A stretch of 64,000 nucleotides of DNA from Candidatus Dechloromonas phosphoritropha (lineage in GTDB: Bacteria > Pseudomonadota > Gammaproteobacteria > Burkholderiales > Rhodocyclaceae): assembly GCA_016722705.1 (NCBI GenBank), contig JADKGN010000001.1, positions 186,001-250,000 of the forward strand, read 5' to 3'. The translations under genes and the position numbers were made by a program. The notes below the pieces were generated by a model, which was given only the letters and a program-made list of their open reading frames with translations, ran no database searches and had not been told where the DNA came from. Shown in pieces: positions 8,398-17,761 of the stretch. Each line of letters starts with the position of its first letter. The stretch's first letter is position 1.

Positions 8398-9705
8398 TCA
8401 AACGCTTCCGTGCGCGATCACCAGTCGCGCCAGCAGTCCGCCGCCGGGATTGGGCAGCAGTTCCAGCCTTCCGTCATGCAGGCGGGCGATGCGGTCGACG
8501 ATGGCGAGGCCAAGACCAGTGCCGGTGGCGTTGCTGCGGGCGACTTCCAGCCGCGTGAAGGGGCGCTTGAGGCGCTCGGTTTCGCTTGCCGGAATACCGG
8601 CGCCGCAGTCGCCGACTTCAATCCATACTTCTCGCGCCTGCCTGGACATGCTTACCGAAACCTTGCCGCCCCCGTATTTCACCGCGTTGTCGATCAGGTT
8701 GCCGATCGCCCTGGTCAGGGCGCGCGGGCGCACCGACAGTTCGGGAAGATCGTCGGCGGTCAACTGAATTGACTGTCCGCGCTGCCGCTGGCGCTCGACC
8801 ATGCCCGAGAGCAGGGCGGCGATGTCGGTGGCGACCGGCGTTTCACCGAGTTCGGCGCGGGCATAATCCATGAATTGCGAGATGACAGCTTCCATCTGCT
8901 CGATGTCGTCGACGATGCCCTGGCGCGCCGTTTCGTCGGCGACGCTCATTTCGGCCTCCAGGCGCAGGCGGGTGAGCGGGGTGCGCAGGTCATGCGAGAT
9001 GCCAGCGAGGACTTCCGAACGATCCCTTTCGTGCCGCAGCAGGTCGGCGGCCATGGCATTGAAGGCGCCGGCCAGCAGGCGCATTTCCTCGGCGCCCGAT
9101 TCCGGGAGCGGCGTCGGATTCAGGCCGTGCCCGACAACCCTGGCCGAGATGGCCAGGGCCTTGAGCGGGCGGCTGATGCGCGACGCGATAAGCCACGCGA
9201 CTGCCAGCGCCAGCGCCAGCGCCAGCAGACCCCAGATCAGCCAGTGACCGGCGACCGTGCGCGTCGCGCGTTCGCGCGGCAGGATCAGCCAGTATTCATC
9301 CTCGTCCTGCTCGTCGAGGCGAAAGCTTACCCAAAACCCGGAGACGCCGTCGACCTCGGCGGCGATCCTGGTGTGCGGTCCAAGGCGCGCCAACAGTTCG
9401 CGTTCGATCAGTCGGTGAAAGCGGGAATCCGGCATCGCGTCGATGCGGTCGTCGGCCTCGGCCGGCAGGAGGCGGATGCCTTCGCGCGTGGACAAATCGC
9501 TGAACAGCGCCGGGCGATTTTCCGGGGCGGCGGCGAAAAGCGCGGCCCGGATCAGGTTGACCGCGGAAGCCGCAAGCTGGGCCGTTTCCCGCGCGCGCGG
9601 CTCGGCTTCGATGTAGCGGAACAGGCTCAGCCAGGCGGTGGTCGTCAGGATGACGAGGGCTGCCAGCAACAGGAAGGTGCGCGCCAGCAGCGTGCGCGGA
9701 ATCAT
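8398..9705 (-). CDS. envZ: Sensor histidine kinase, EnvZ/OsmY-type
   Basis: 435 residues. A first membrane segment lies at about 8-28, a periplasmic domain at 30-150, a second membrane segment at about 154-173, and HAMP at about 174-226. The DHp box is AGISHDLRTPLTRLRLE with the phospho-accepting His at 238. ATP-binding N, G1 and G2 boxes are NLIDNAVKYG (N340), DCGAGIP and GTGLGLAIV. The start overlaps the response-regulator gene by 4 nt. The architecture and pairing match the EnvZ osmosensor kinase of beta/gammaproteobacteria; the stimulus here is not shown by sequence. Confidence 0.88.
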   Translation of the reverse strand: MIPRTLLARTFLLLAALVILTTTAWLSLFRYIEAEPRARETAQLAASAVNLIRAALFAAAPENRPALFSDLSTREGIRLLPAEADDRIDAMPDSRFHRLIERELLARLGPHTRIAAEVDGVSGFWVSFRLDEQDEDEYWLILPRERATRTVAGHWLIWGLLALALALAVAWLIASRISRPLKALAISARVVGHGLNPTPLPESGAEEMRLLAGAFNAMAADLLRHERDRSEVLAGISHDLRTPLTRLRLEAEMSVADETARQGIVDDIEQMEAVISQFMDYARAELGETPVATDIAALLSGMVERQRQRGQSIQLTADDLPELSVRPRALTRAIGNLIDNAVKYGGGKVSVSMSRQAREVWIEVGDCGAGIPASETERLKRPFTRLEVARSNATGTGLGLAIVDRIARLHDGRLELLPNPGGGLLARLVIAHGSV

Positions 9706-10427
9706 TGCCGCTCGGCGCCGTCCGGCACGAAGACATAACCGAAACCCCAGACCGTCTGCAGATAGCGCGGCTGGGTGGGGTCGCTTTCGATCATCTTGCG
9801 CAGGCGCGAGACCTGGACGTCGATGGCGCGGTCGAATGGCCCTTGCTCGCGGCCGCGGGCGAGGGCCATCAGCTTGTCACGGGAGAGCGGCTGGCGCGGA
9901 TGCTGCAGTAGCACCCGGAGCACGGCGAATTCGCCGGTCGTCAGTGGCAGCAGTTCGTCGCCGCGCTTGAGCGCGCGTGCCGCGAAGTCGACCTCGATAG
10001 TGCCGAAGCGGACCGCCGGCTCGTCCGCCTGCGGCGCGCCTGGCGGTGTCGATGACTGGCGGCGTAGCACGGCATGTACGCGGGCCAGCAGTTCGCGCGG
10101 ATTGAATGGCTTGGGCAGGTAGTCGTCGGCGCCCATTTCGAGACCGACGATGCGGTCGACCTCCTCACCCTTGGCGGTCAGCATGATGATCGGCGTCGTG
10201 TCGCCGGTGCCGCGCAGGCGCCGGCAGATTGTCAGGCCATCCTCGCCGGGTAGCATCAGGTCGAGGACGATCAGGTCAAAATGCTCGCGTGTCCGCAGTT
10301 TGTCCATCTGCGGCGCATCGCTTACGGCCTTGACCTCGAGGCCCTGTTCGCCGAGGTAGCGGACCAGAAGTTCGCGTAGACGGCTGTCGTCGTCGACGAC
10401 GAGAAGGCGCTGTTGTCTGTCGTTCAT
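9702..10427 (-). CDS. ompR: OmpR-family response regulator
   Basis: 241 residues. The receiver domain has the acidic pocket VVDDD (11-14), phospho-acceptor Asp in LIVLDLMLPGEDG (D56), and the Lys of YLPKPFNPREL (about 106). A C-terminal winged-helix trans_reg_C domain covers roughly 140-236, with LTTGEFAVL and LQTVWGFGYVF. Paired with the envZ-type kinase by a 4-nt overlap. Upstream, transcribed the other way, lies a gene for a small exported protein that could be a target; no operator was resolved. Confidence 0.92.
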   Translation of the reverse strand: MNDRQQRLLVVDDDSRLRELLVRYLGEQGLEVKAVSDAPQMDKLRTREHFDLIVLDLMLPGEDGLTICRRLRGTGDTTPIIMLTAKGEEVDRIVGLEMGADDYLPKPFNPRELLARVHAVLRRQSSTPPGAPQADEPAVRFGTIEVDFAARALKRGDELLPLTTGEFAVLRVLLQHPRQPLSRDKLMALARGREQGPFDRAIDVQVSRLRKMIESDPTQPRYLQTVWGFGYVFVPDGAERQ

Positions 10428-10576
10428 GGAGTGAAGGATAATCCGGCGGTCAGGGTTGGCATGCGGCCAATGGTAACAAGCTTTTTCAGCGGTGAAGCGG
10501 GAAACAAGTTGTTACAAAGCGGCCAGCAAAGCTGCTCGTTGCCTTGCCCAAGCAATGCCAGAATGGAACTGGCTCA

Positions 10577-10900
10577 ATGAGGAAGGTCATGAGGATGTTT
10601 GCTTGGAGAAGGATGGCGCATTTGCTGCTCGTGTTGTCAGCCTTTTCGGCTGCGGCGGGAGCCGTGCACGCGCAGATGCCTCCCGATCAGCGCCGCCAGA
10701 TGCGTCAGGAAATGCGTGAGCAGTGGCGGCCGATGCCGCAGGACGACCGCCAGCGGTTCCGTGAGGACCGTCGTGAGCAGTGGCGGCCGATGCCGCAGGA
10801 TGACCGGAAGCGGATGCGCGATGAAATGCGCGGCTATGCTCCTCCGCCCACGTATGGCGGTGGAGGTGGCGGGCGCGGGCAGCGGGGCGGGTGGCGCTGA
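10577..10900 (+). CDS. Small exported Arg/Gln/Gly-rich protein with a tandem repeat
   Basis: Start ATG 10577 (MRKVMRMFAWRR) or the in-frame ATG 10589; about 107 residues. An n-region rich in Arg and the hydrophobic stretch AHLLLVLSAFSAAAGAVHA look like a signal peptide cut near VHA-QM. The mature part contains two near-identical copies of REQWRPMPQDDR about 20 residues apart, embedded in MRQEM/RFRED/RMRDEM blocks, then a glycine-rich tail (YGGGGGGRGQRGG). No family recognised; similar Arg/Asp/Met-rich small secreted proteins are often envelope-stress or metal-related, which is only a guess. It is divergent from ompR. Confidence 0.6.
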   Translation: MRKVMRMFAWRRMAHLLLVLSAFSAAAGAVHAQMPPDQRRQMRQEMREQWRPMPQDDRQRFREDRREQWRPMPQDDRKRMRDEMRGYAPPPTYGGGGGGRGQRGGWR

Positions 10901-10968
10901 TCTGAAGCGACGACGAAATACCATTTGCATAATGCCTGGCGACGGCACCGCTCCGGTAAAATACGCGA

Positions 10969-11658
10969 ATGAAAATACTGGCCATTGAGACGTCCACGGA
11001 TTTCGGTACCTGCGCATTGTGGTTGGACGGTGTGGTCGAGCAGCGGATCTGCCAGTCCGGCCGCCCGCATTCGGAAACCCTGCTGCCGCTGGTAGGCAAG
11101 CTGATGGCCGATGCGGGAATCGGCTTCAATCAACTCGACGGGATTGCCTTTGGCGCCGGGCCGGGCGCGTTTACGGGCTTGCGCATCGCCTGCGCCGTCG
11201 CCCAAGGGGTGGCGGTCGGCGCCGATCTGCCGCTGGTGCCGGTCTGCGGACTCGAGGCGATGGCGGAGGCCGTTGGCGAAGACCGCGTTGTCAGCCTGCT
11301 CGACGCGCGCATGGGCGAGGTTTATGTGGCGGCCTACGAATTGCGCGCCGCCGCCCACGAACTGCTCGGGGAGATTCGTGTCGGGCTGCCCAGCGCGCTC
11401 GGACTGCCGGCTGGAGAAGGGTTGGTCGCCTGCGGTAACGCGCCGGCGGCGTATCCGGCTCTTGCCGGGCGCTTACTCGATGCCGGCATTCGCCTGTTGC
11501 CCGGGATTCTGCCGCAGGCTGACGCGGTTGCGCGCCTGGCCGCGCGCATCCTCCAGCGCGGCGGCGGCATCGATCCGGCGCTGGCAGCACCGCTTTACGT
11601 CCGCGACAAGGTTGCCCGGACGATCGATGAGCGCCTCGGCAGCGGAGGCAAGGCGTGA
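10969..11658 (+). CDS. tsaB: tRNA threonylcarbamoyladenosine biosynthesis protein TsaB
   Basis: 229 residues. It starts MKILAIETSTDFGTCALW, the ASKHA-fold opening of TsaB, and has GIAFGAGPGAFTGLRIACAVAQG, the conserved GxGPGSFTGxR motif. TsaB is the scaffold partner of TsaD in t6A37 formation on ANN-decoding tRNAs. The gene ends overlapping the GTG start of rimI (GTGA), reproducing the common tsaB-rimI pairing. Confidence 0.95.
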   Translation: MKILAIETSTDFGTCALWLDGVVEQRICQSGRPHSETLLPLVGKLMADAGIGFNQLDGIAFGAGPGAFTGLRIACAVAQGVAVGADLPLVPVCGLEAMAEAVGEDRVVSLLDARMGEVYVAAYELRAAAHELLGEIRVGLPSALGLPAGEGLVACGNAPAAYPALAGRLLDAGIRLLPGILPQADAVARLAARILQRGGGIDPALAAPLYVRDKVARTIDERLGSGGKA

Positions 11659-12113
11659 CCCCGATCCGGCAGCCCGAAATTTTCCGCATGACCGCCGACG
11701 ATCTCGATGTCGTGGTGGCGCTCGAGGCTTCATTGCAGAATTTTCCGTGGACGCGTGGCAACTTTGCCGATTCGCTCGCGTCCGGCCACGAGATGCATGT
11801 CCTCCGGTTGTTTGGCGATGTCGTCGGCTTTTCCGTGGTCGCGTCCATCCTCGACGAGGCGCATCTCCTGGTCATCGGCGTTGACCGGCGCCATCAGCGG
11901 TGCGGACATGGCACCCGCCTGCTGCGCCAGGTTATCGAAACCGCACGCGCCGGCGGCGCGGCGCGATTGCTGCTGGAAGTGCGGCCGGCGAACACTCAGG
12001 CGGTCGCCTTCTATCAAGATTTCGGCTTTGCGCGGATCGGTGTGCGGCGGGGCTATTATCCGGCGCTCGCCGGGCGCGAGGATGCGCTGGTGTTTGAAAT
12101 GGAACTGCGATGA
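11655..12113 (+). CDS. rimI: Ribosomal protein S18-alanine N-acetyltransferase
   Basis: 152 residues starting at GTG 11655, coupled to tsaB. GNAT fold: FPWTRGNFADSLASGHEM in the N-terminal half, the acetyl-CoA loop HQRCGHGTRLLRQVIETA (a variant of QGxG with RCGHG), and ARLLLEVRPANTQAVAFYQ, typical of RimI. Acetylates the N-terminal Ala of ribosomal protein S18. Its stop overlaps the start of the uracil-DNA glycosylase gene (ATGA). Confidence 0.92.
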   Translation: MTPIRQPEIFRMTADDLDVVVALEASLQNFPWTRGNFADSLASGHEMHVLRLFGDVVGFSVVASILDEAHLLVIGVDRRHQRCGHGTRLLRQVIETARAGGAARLLLEVRPANTQAVAFYQDFGFARIGVRRGYYPALAGREDALVFEMELR

Positions 12114-12865
12114 ACCTGACCCGCGAACAGATGTTGGCCGAAATGGGAATTACGCCCATCTGGCGCGCGCGCCTGGCGGCCCCCACAGGCGTGCCAGGGG
12201 AACCGCTGGCCGCGGCGCCGGCCACGACCGCGGCACCCGCTGACAGGGCTGCCCTGGTAACGGAGTCGGTTGCGGTCGATGCGCTGAACTGGTCGGAACT
12301 GGCGGCCGCCGTCGCCGACTGCAAGGCCTGTCCGCTACATGGGCAGCGCAAGCAGGCAGTGCTTGGTGTCGGCGATCGCGATCCGGACTGGCTGTTCATC
12401 GGTGAGGGTCCGGGGGCCGAGGAGGACGTCAAGGGCGAACCCTTTGTCGGCCAGGCCGGCAAACTGCTCGACAACATGCTCGCGGCACTCGGCATCGCTC
12501 GTGGCAACAAGGTGTACATCGGCAACGCCGTCAAGTGCCGGCCACCCGGCAATCGCACGCCCGAGGCGGCGGAGATGGCAGCGTGCCGCCCATGGCTGGA
12601 ACGGCAGGTCGCCTTGCTCAGGCCGAAGGTGATCGTCCTGCTGGGCAAGGCGGCGGTGCATTCGCTGCTGCACGACGACAAGTCGCTTGCCGCGCTGCGC
12701 GGCAGGCGTTTCGAGTATCGGGGCATTCCGGTGATCGTCACCTACCACCCGGCCTATCTGCTGCGCAATCTCCCGGAAAAGGCCAAGGCCTGGGAAGACC
12801 TGCTCTTCGCGCGGCGCTGTCTGCGTGAGTCGATGACCACCGGCAACGGGGAACTGGCTTTCTAA
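12110..12865 (+). CDS. Uracil-DNA glycosylase, family 4-like (4Fe-4S)
   Basis: 251 residues. The first roughly 60 residues are a low-complexity Ala/Pro linker; the catalytic domain follows. Putative cluster cysteines are C71 and C74 (DCKACPLHGQR) and C143 and C159 (VKCRPPGNRTP, AACRPWL). Motif A is GEGPGAEED and the C-terminal motif is TYHPAYLLR, matching family 4 enzymes. The N-terminal MNLTREQMLAEMGITPIW is a feature seen in proteobacterial versions. Removes uracil from DNA; third gene of the tsaB-rimI unit. Confidence 0.92.
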   Translation: MNLTREQMLAEMGITPIWRARLAAPTGVPGEPLAAAPATTAAPADRAALVTESVAVDALNWSELAAAVADCKACPLHGQRKQAVLGVGDRDPDWLFIGEGPGAEEDVKGEPFVGQAGKLLDNMLAALGIARGNKVYIGNAVKCRPPGNRTPEAAEMAACRPWLERQVALLRPKVIVLLGKAAVHSLLHDDKSLAALRGRRFEYRGIPVIVTYHPAYLLRNLPEKAKAWEDLLFARRCLRESMTTGNGELAF

Positions 12866-12874
12866 ACGTCCTGC

Positions 12875-14140
12875 CTAGTGGTGGGCGCTATCGTCGAGGT
12901 GGCGAACGTCGTCGTTTTCGCGCTGGTTGGCGAAATGGCGACGGCGGATCAGGTACATCAGCCCGCTGACGCAAAGCCCGAACAGGGTGACGACGATGTA
13001 GATTGAGACGTTCTTACTGATCATCAGGTAGTAGAGCCCGGTCATGAGCAAAATGGACAGGTTTTCGTTGAAATTCTGGACGGCGATCGAGTGGCCGGCG
13101 CCCATCAGGATGTGCCCGCGGTGCTGGAGCAGGGCGTTCATCGGCACGACGAAGAAGCCCGACAGGGCGCCGATGAGGATCAACAGCGGCACCGCCAGCC
13201 AGACATGGTGAACGAAATTCATGATCAGGACGATGAGGCCCATCGCGATGCCGAGCGGGATGACGCGGACCGACTTGCGCAGGGTAATGAACTTGGCGGC
13301 GGCGACGGCGCCGATCGCGACGCCGACGGCGACTACGCCCTGGAGCATCGAGGACTTCGAGAGATCGAGGCCGAGCGCCACTTCCGACCACTTGATGACG
13401 ATGAATTGCAGGGTCGCGCCGGCGCCCCAGAACAGCGTCGTGACGGCCAGCGAAATCTGCCCCAGTTTGTCGCGCCAGAGCAGGGCAAGGCAGTGATGGA
13501 ATTCGTGGGCCAGGTAGAACGGATTTTTCTTGAGCGGCTTGTGATCGACGCCGGTATCCGGAACATAGAGGTTGAAAATCGCGGCGATCAGGTAGAAAAC
13601 GCCAACGATGGCAATCGCCATTTCACCGGTCGTGTTGATGCCGGTGTCGATCAGCGGGAAGTCGAAAGCGAGTAACGTTTGGGATACATCTGGCCGGATC
13701 AGTGTGCCGCCGATGACAACGCCGAGAATGATGGCAACGACCGTCAGCCCCTCGATCCAGCCGTTGGCGACGACCAGCAGGCGGTGTGGCAGGTATTCGG
13801 TCAGAATGCCGTACTTGGCCGGCGAATAGGCGGCAGCGCCAAGGCCGACAACGGCGTAGGCGAGCAGCGGATGGATCATGAAGAACATCATGGCGCAGCC
13901 GACAATCTTGATCGCATTGCTGATGAACATGACCCGCCACTTCGGCATCGAGTCGGCAAAGGCACCGACGAACGCGGCGAGCAGGACATAGGAGACCGTG
14001 AAGAAGGTCTTGAGCAGCGGCTCATAGGCAGTCGGCGCGTTCATTTCGCGCAGGGCAGCGATGGCGGCGATCAGCAGTGCGTTATCGGCCAGCGCCGAAA
14101 AAAACTGCGCGGCCATGATGATGTAGAAGCCGAAAGGCAC
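12875..14140 (-). CDS. lplT: Lysophospholipid transporter LplT (MFS)
   Basis: 421 residues with about 12 hydrophobic segments. It starts GFYIIMAAQFFSALADNALL, the LplT signature, and contains LGAAAYSPAKYGILTEYLP. LplT flips lysophospholipids inward for re-acylation; the usual partner acyltransferase (aas) is not in the window. Convergent with the uracil-DNA glycosylase (9 bp apart) and divergent from the LysR gene, sharing a 187-bp intergenic region. Confidence 0.88.
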   Translation of the reverse strand: MPFGFYIIMAAQFFSALADNALLIAAIAALREMNAPTAYEPLLKTFFTVSYVLLAAFVGAFADSMPKWRVMFISNAIKIVGCAMMFFMIHPLLAYAVVGLGAAAYSPAKYGILTEYLPHRLLVVANGWIEGLTVVAIILGVVIGGTLIRPDVSQTLLAFDFPLIDTGINTTGEMAIAIVGVFYLIAAIFNLYVPDTGVDHKPLKKNPFYLAHEFHHCLALLWRDKLGQISLAVTTLFWGAGATLQFIVIKWSEVALGLDLSKSSMLQGVVAVGVAIGAVAAAKFITLRKSVRVIPLGIAMGLIVLIMNFVHHVWLAVPLLILIGALSGFFVVPMNALLQHRGHILMGAGHSIAVQNFNENLSILLMTGLYYLMISKNVSIYIVVTLFGLCVSGLMYLIRRRHFANQRENDDVRHLDDSAHH

Positions 14141-14231
14141 GTGAACTCTGGTCTCGTTATTTGCTTTTGGTCGCAGGTTATACCATGGATTGGTGACGAA
14201 ACAAGTGGACGAAGGTTACGGTCGACGCCCG

Positions 14232-14257
14232 GAAACCGGCCATTTGCAGCCGGTTTC
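14232..14257. repeat. Inverted repeat in the lplT/lysR divergent region
   Basis: GAAACCGGC and GCCGGTTTC form a perfect 9-bp inverted repeat separated by the 8 bases catttgca. It lies between two divergent genes, about 70 bp before the LysR-type gene. It has no T-tract, so it is more likely an operator or structural element than a terminator. Whether the neighbouring LysR protein binds it is not known. Confidence 0.5.
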
Positions 14258-14327
14258 AGCGTTCTCTGGTGGTCAGCCGGTGGCGGGTTGTGATTGAATA
14301 GTGAACCGTTCGACAAGGAGATACCCG

Positions 14328-15230
14328 ATGGCAGACCGGCGCTTGCAGGTCTTTCATGCCGTAGCCAAGCATCTGAGCTTCACGCGGGCGGCCGATACCC
14401 TGTTCATGAGCCAGCCGGCGGTCACGTTCCAGGTGCGGCAGCTCGAGGAGCAATACAACGCGCGCCTGTTCGAGCGCCGCCATGGCGGCATCACGCTGAC
14501 TCCGGCCGGCGATCTGGCGTTGTCCTATGCCGAGCGGATTCTTGAACTCTCGGATGAAATGGATACCCGCCTGGCTGAAATAAGCGGCGAGATGCGCGGG
14601 CTGCTCCTGCTCGGCGCCAGCACGACGATCGCCGAAAACCTGCTGCCGGGGGTCCTGGTCGAGTTCAACGCCAGCCACCCGCAGGCCAGGCCGCGCCTGA
14701 TTGTCGCCAATTCGGAAGCGATCGCCAGTCGCGTCGCCGATCACAGTCTCGAGGTCGGACTGATCGATGCGCCAGTCAAGCTGCCCGGCCTGACCTGCGA
14801 GGTTTGCTGCGACGACGAACTGACAGTCATCTGCGCGCCCGGCTATCCGCTGGCGAAACTCAAGAAGGTGGGGCCGCGCGCGCTGGCCGATTACGAATAC
14901 CTGTCGCGCGAGCCGGGCTCGGGAACGCGGGAAATCGTCGAAAACTACTTTCGTGCGTGCAAGGTGACCGTCGACGATCTGAAAACACAAATGGAACTGG
15001 GCAGCCAGGAAGCGCTCAAGGCCGTCGTTGCGACCGGCCTCGGCTTCGCCATCGTGTCGCGTGCCACCGTCGAAAAGGAACTGCGGCTTGGCCTGCTGCT
15101 GGCGACTCCACTCGACCCGCCACTACGCCGCAACATCTACCTGATCCAGTTCGAGGAGCGCTTTCGCTCGCGGCTGGTCACAACCTTCGTCCAGTTCGCC
15201 CGCCAGCGTCTGAAAGATCACCTGGCATGA
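14328..15230 (+). CDS. LysR-family transcriptional regulator (CysB/CysNIQ-like selenite-resistance type)
   Basis: About 300 residues from ATG 14328, preceded by AAGGAG at a proper distance; an upstream GTG-like extension is rejected. The winged HTH is LQVFHAVAKHLSFTRAADTL followed by MSQPAVTFQVRQLEEQ, and the substrate-binding domain begins near LLLLGASTTIAENLLPGVL. The protein resembles the LysR group found upstream of alr or of cysteine/energy genes in betaproteobacteria; the ligand is unknown. Its stop overlaps the alr start (ATGA), so both are on one transcript. Confidence 0.85.
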   Translation: MADRRLQVFHAVAKHLSFTRAADTLFMSQPAVTFQVRQLEEQYNARLFERRHGGITLTPAGDLALSYAERILELSDEMDTRLAEISGEMRGLLLLGASTTIAENLLPGVLVEFNASHPQARPRLIVANSEAIASRVADHSLEVGLIDAPVKLPGLTCEVCCDDELTVICAPGYPLAKLKKVGPRALADYEYLSREPGSGTREIVENYFRACKVTVDDLKTQMELGSQEALKAVVATGLGFAIVSRATVEKELRLGLLLATPLDPPLRRNIYLIQFEERFRSRLVTTFVQFARQRLKDHLA

Positions 15231-16318
15231 CCACTTCGCGACCGATCCGCGCGCGCATCTCGCGTGGCGCACTCCTGCACAATTACCGGCTGGCCAAGCG
15301 GCTGGCGCCGGACGCCAAAGCGTGGGCGGTGATCAAGGCCGATGCCTACGGCCACGGCCAGTGGCGGGCAGTCGAGACCTTGCGCGAGGCAGCCGATGGC
15401 TTTGCCGTGCTCGAGTGCGAAAACGCCGTGGCCCTGCGCGAAGCCGGGGTCAGCCAGCCAATTCTGCTCCTCGAAGGCATTTTCAGCGCCAGCGATGCGC
15501 GCGCCGTGGTCGATCAGCGCCTGACCACCGTCGTGCATTGCCTGGAACAACTCGAAATGCTGCTCGCCGCGGTGCCGCGCGACGCACCGCTGGCGATCTA
15601 TCTCAAGCTCAATACCGGCATGAATCGCCTCGGGTTCGTTGCGGTCGACCTCGAAAAAGCCCGGAAAATGCTGGCCGACGTCGAGCACCTCGACCTGACC
15701 CTGATGACGCATTTTGCCGAAGCGGATGGCGGCCGCGGCATCGCCGGGCAAATGCAGCGTTTTTCCGAGCTGGCCGGCGGCTGGCCGGGGCCGGTCAGCC
15801 TGGCCAATTCGGCGGCCCTGCTGCGTTACCCGCAAACCTACGGCGACTGGGTGCGGCCGGGAATCATGCTTTACGGCTCCAGTCCGTTTGCCGACCAGAG
15901 CGCCGAAGCACTGGGGCTGCAGGCGGTCATGGCGCTGGAGAGCGAAGTCATCGGCGTGCAGCATCTGCAGTCGGGCGACCGCGTCGGCTACGGCGGGACT
16001 TTTGTCGCCGAGCGCGCGATGCGTATTGGTATCGTCGCCTGTGGCTACGCCGACGGTTATCCGCGCCATGCGCCGAGCGGTACGCCGCTTGCCGTGGCGG
16101 GGTGCCGGACGCAAACTGTCGGCCGGGTGTCGATGGACATGCTGGCGTGCGACATCAGCGACATTCCCGAAGCCGGCATCGGGGCACCGGTCACCTTGTG
16201 GGGCAACGGGGCAGCCGGGCAGGTGCCGGCCGACGAGGTCGCGCGTGCCGCCGGCACCATCGCCTACGAACTGTTCTGCGCGCTGGCACCACGGGTACCG
16301 GTCACGGCTATCGCCTAG
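15227..16318 (+). CDS. alr: Alanine racemase
   Basis: 363 residues. PLP-dependent enzyme making D-Ala for peptidoglycan. The PLP lysine is in VIKADAYGHG (about residue 40). The second catalytic base Tyr is in VGYGGTFVAER, and HAPSGTPLAV and GRVSMDMLACDIS are the usual C-terminal-barrel motifs. Translationally coupled to the LysR regulator upstream and 57 bp before radA. A longer in-frame ORF starting at 14804 is rejected because it lies within the lysR coding sequence. Confidence 0.95.
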   Translation: MTTSRPIRARISRGALLHNYRLAKRLAPDAKAWAVIKADAYGHGQWRAVETLREAADGFAVLECENAVALREAGVSQPILLLEGIFSASDARAVVDQRLTTVVHCLEQLEMLLAAVPRDAPLAIYLKLNTGMNRLGFVAVDLEKARKMLADVEHLDLTLMTHFAEADGGRGIAGQMQRFSELAGGWPGPVSLANSAALLRYPQTYGDWVRPGIMLYGSSPFADQSAEALGLQAVMALESEVIGVQHLQSGDRVGYGGTFVAERAMRIGIVACGYADGYPRHAPSGTPLAVAGCRTQTVGRVSMDMLACDISDIPEAGIGAPVTLWGNGAAGQVPADEVARAAGTIAYELFCALAPRVPVTAIA

Positions 16319-16375
16319 TCGCGCACCGATCGGCCGCGCGCCGGTCGGCCACTTGTAAGGTATCCTCGCGCCATC

Positions 16376-17734
<1,359 letters not shown>

Positions 17735-17761
17735 GCTCTGCGGAAGTACCGGTACCCAAAC

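Noticed and set aside
14804..16318. Longer alr start inside the LysR gene
   Set aside because: The first 141 codons are out-of-frame lysR sequence; ATG 15227 has the normal alanine racemase N-terminus and an ATGA overlap.
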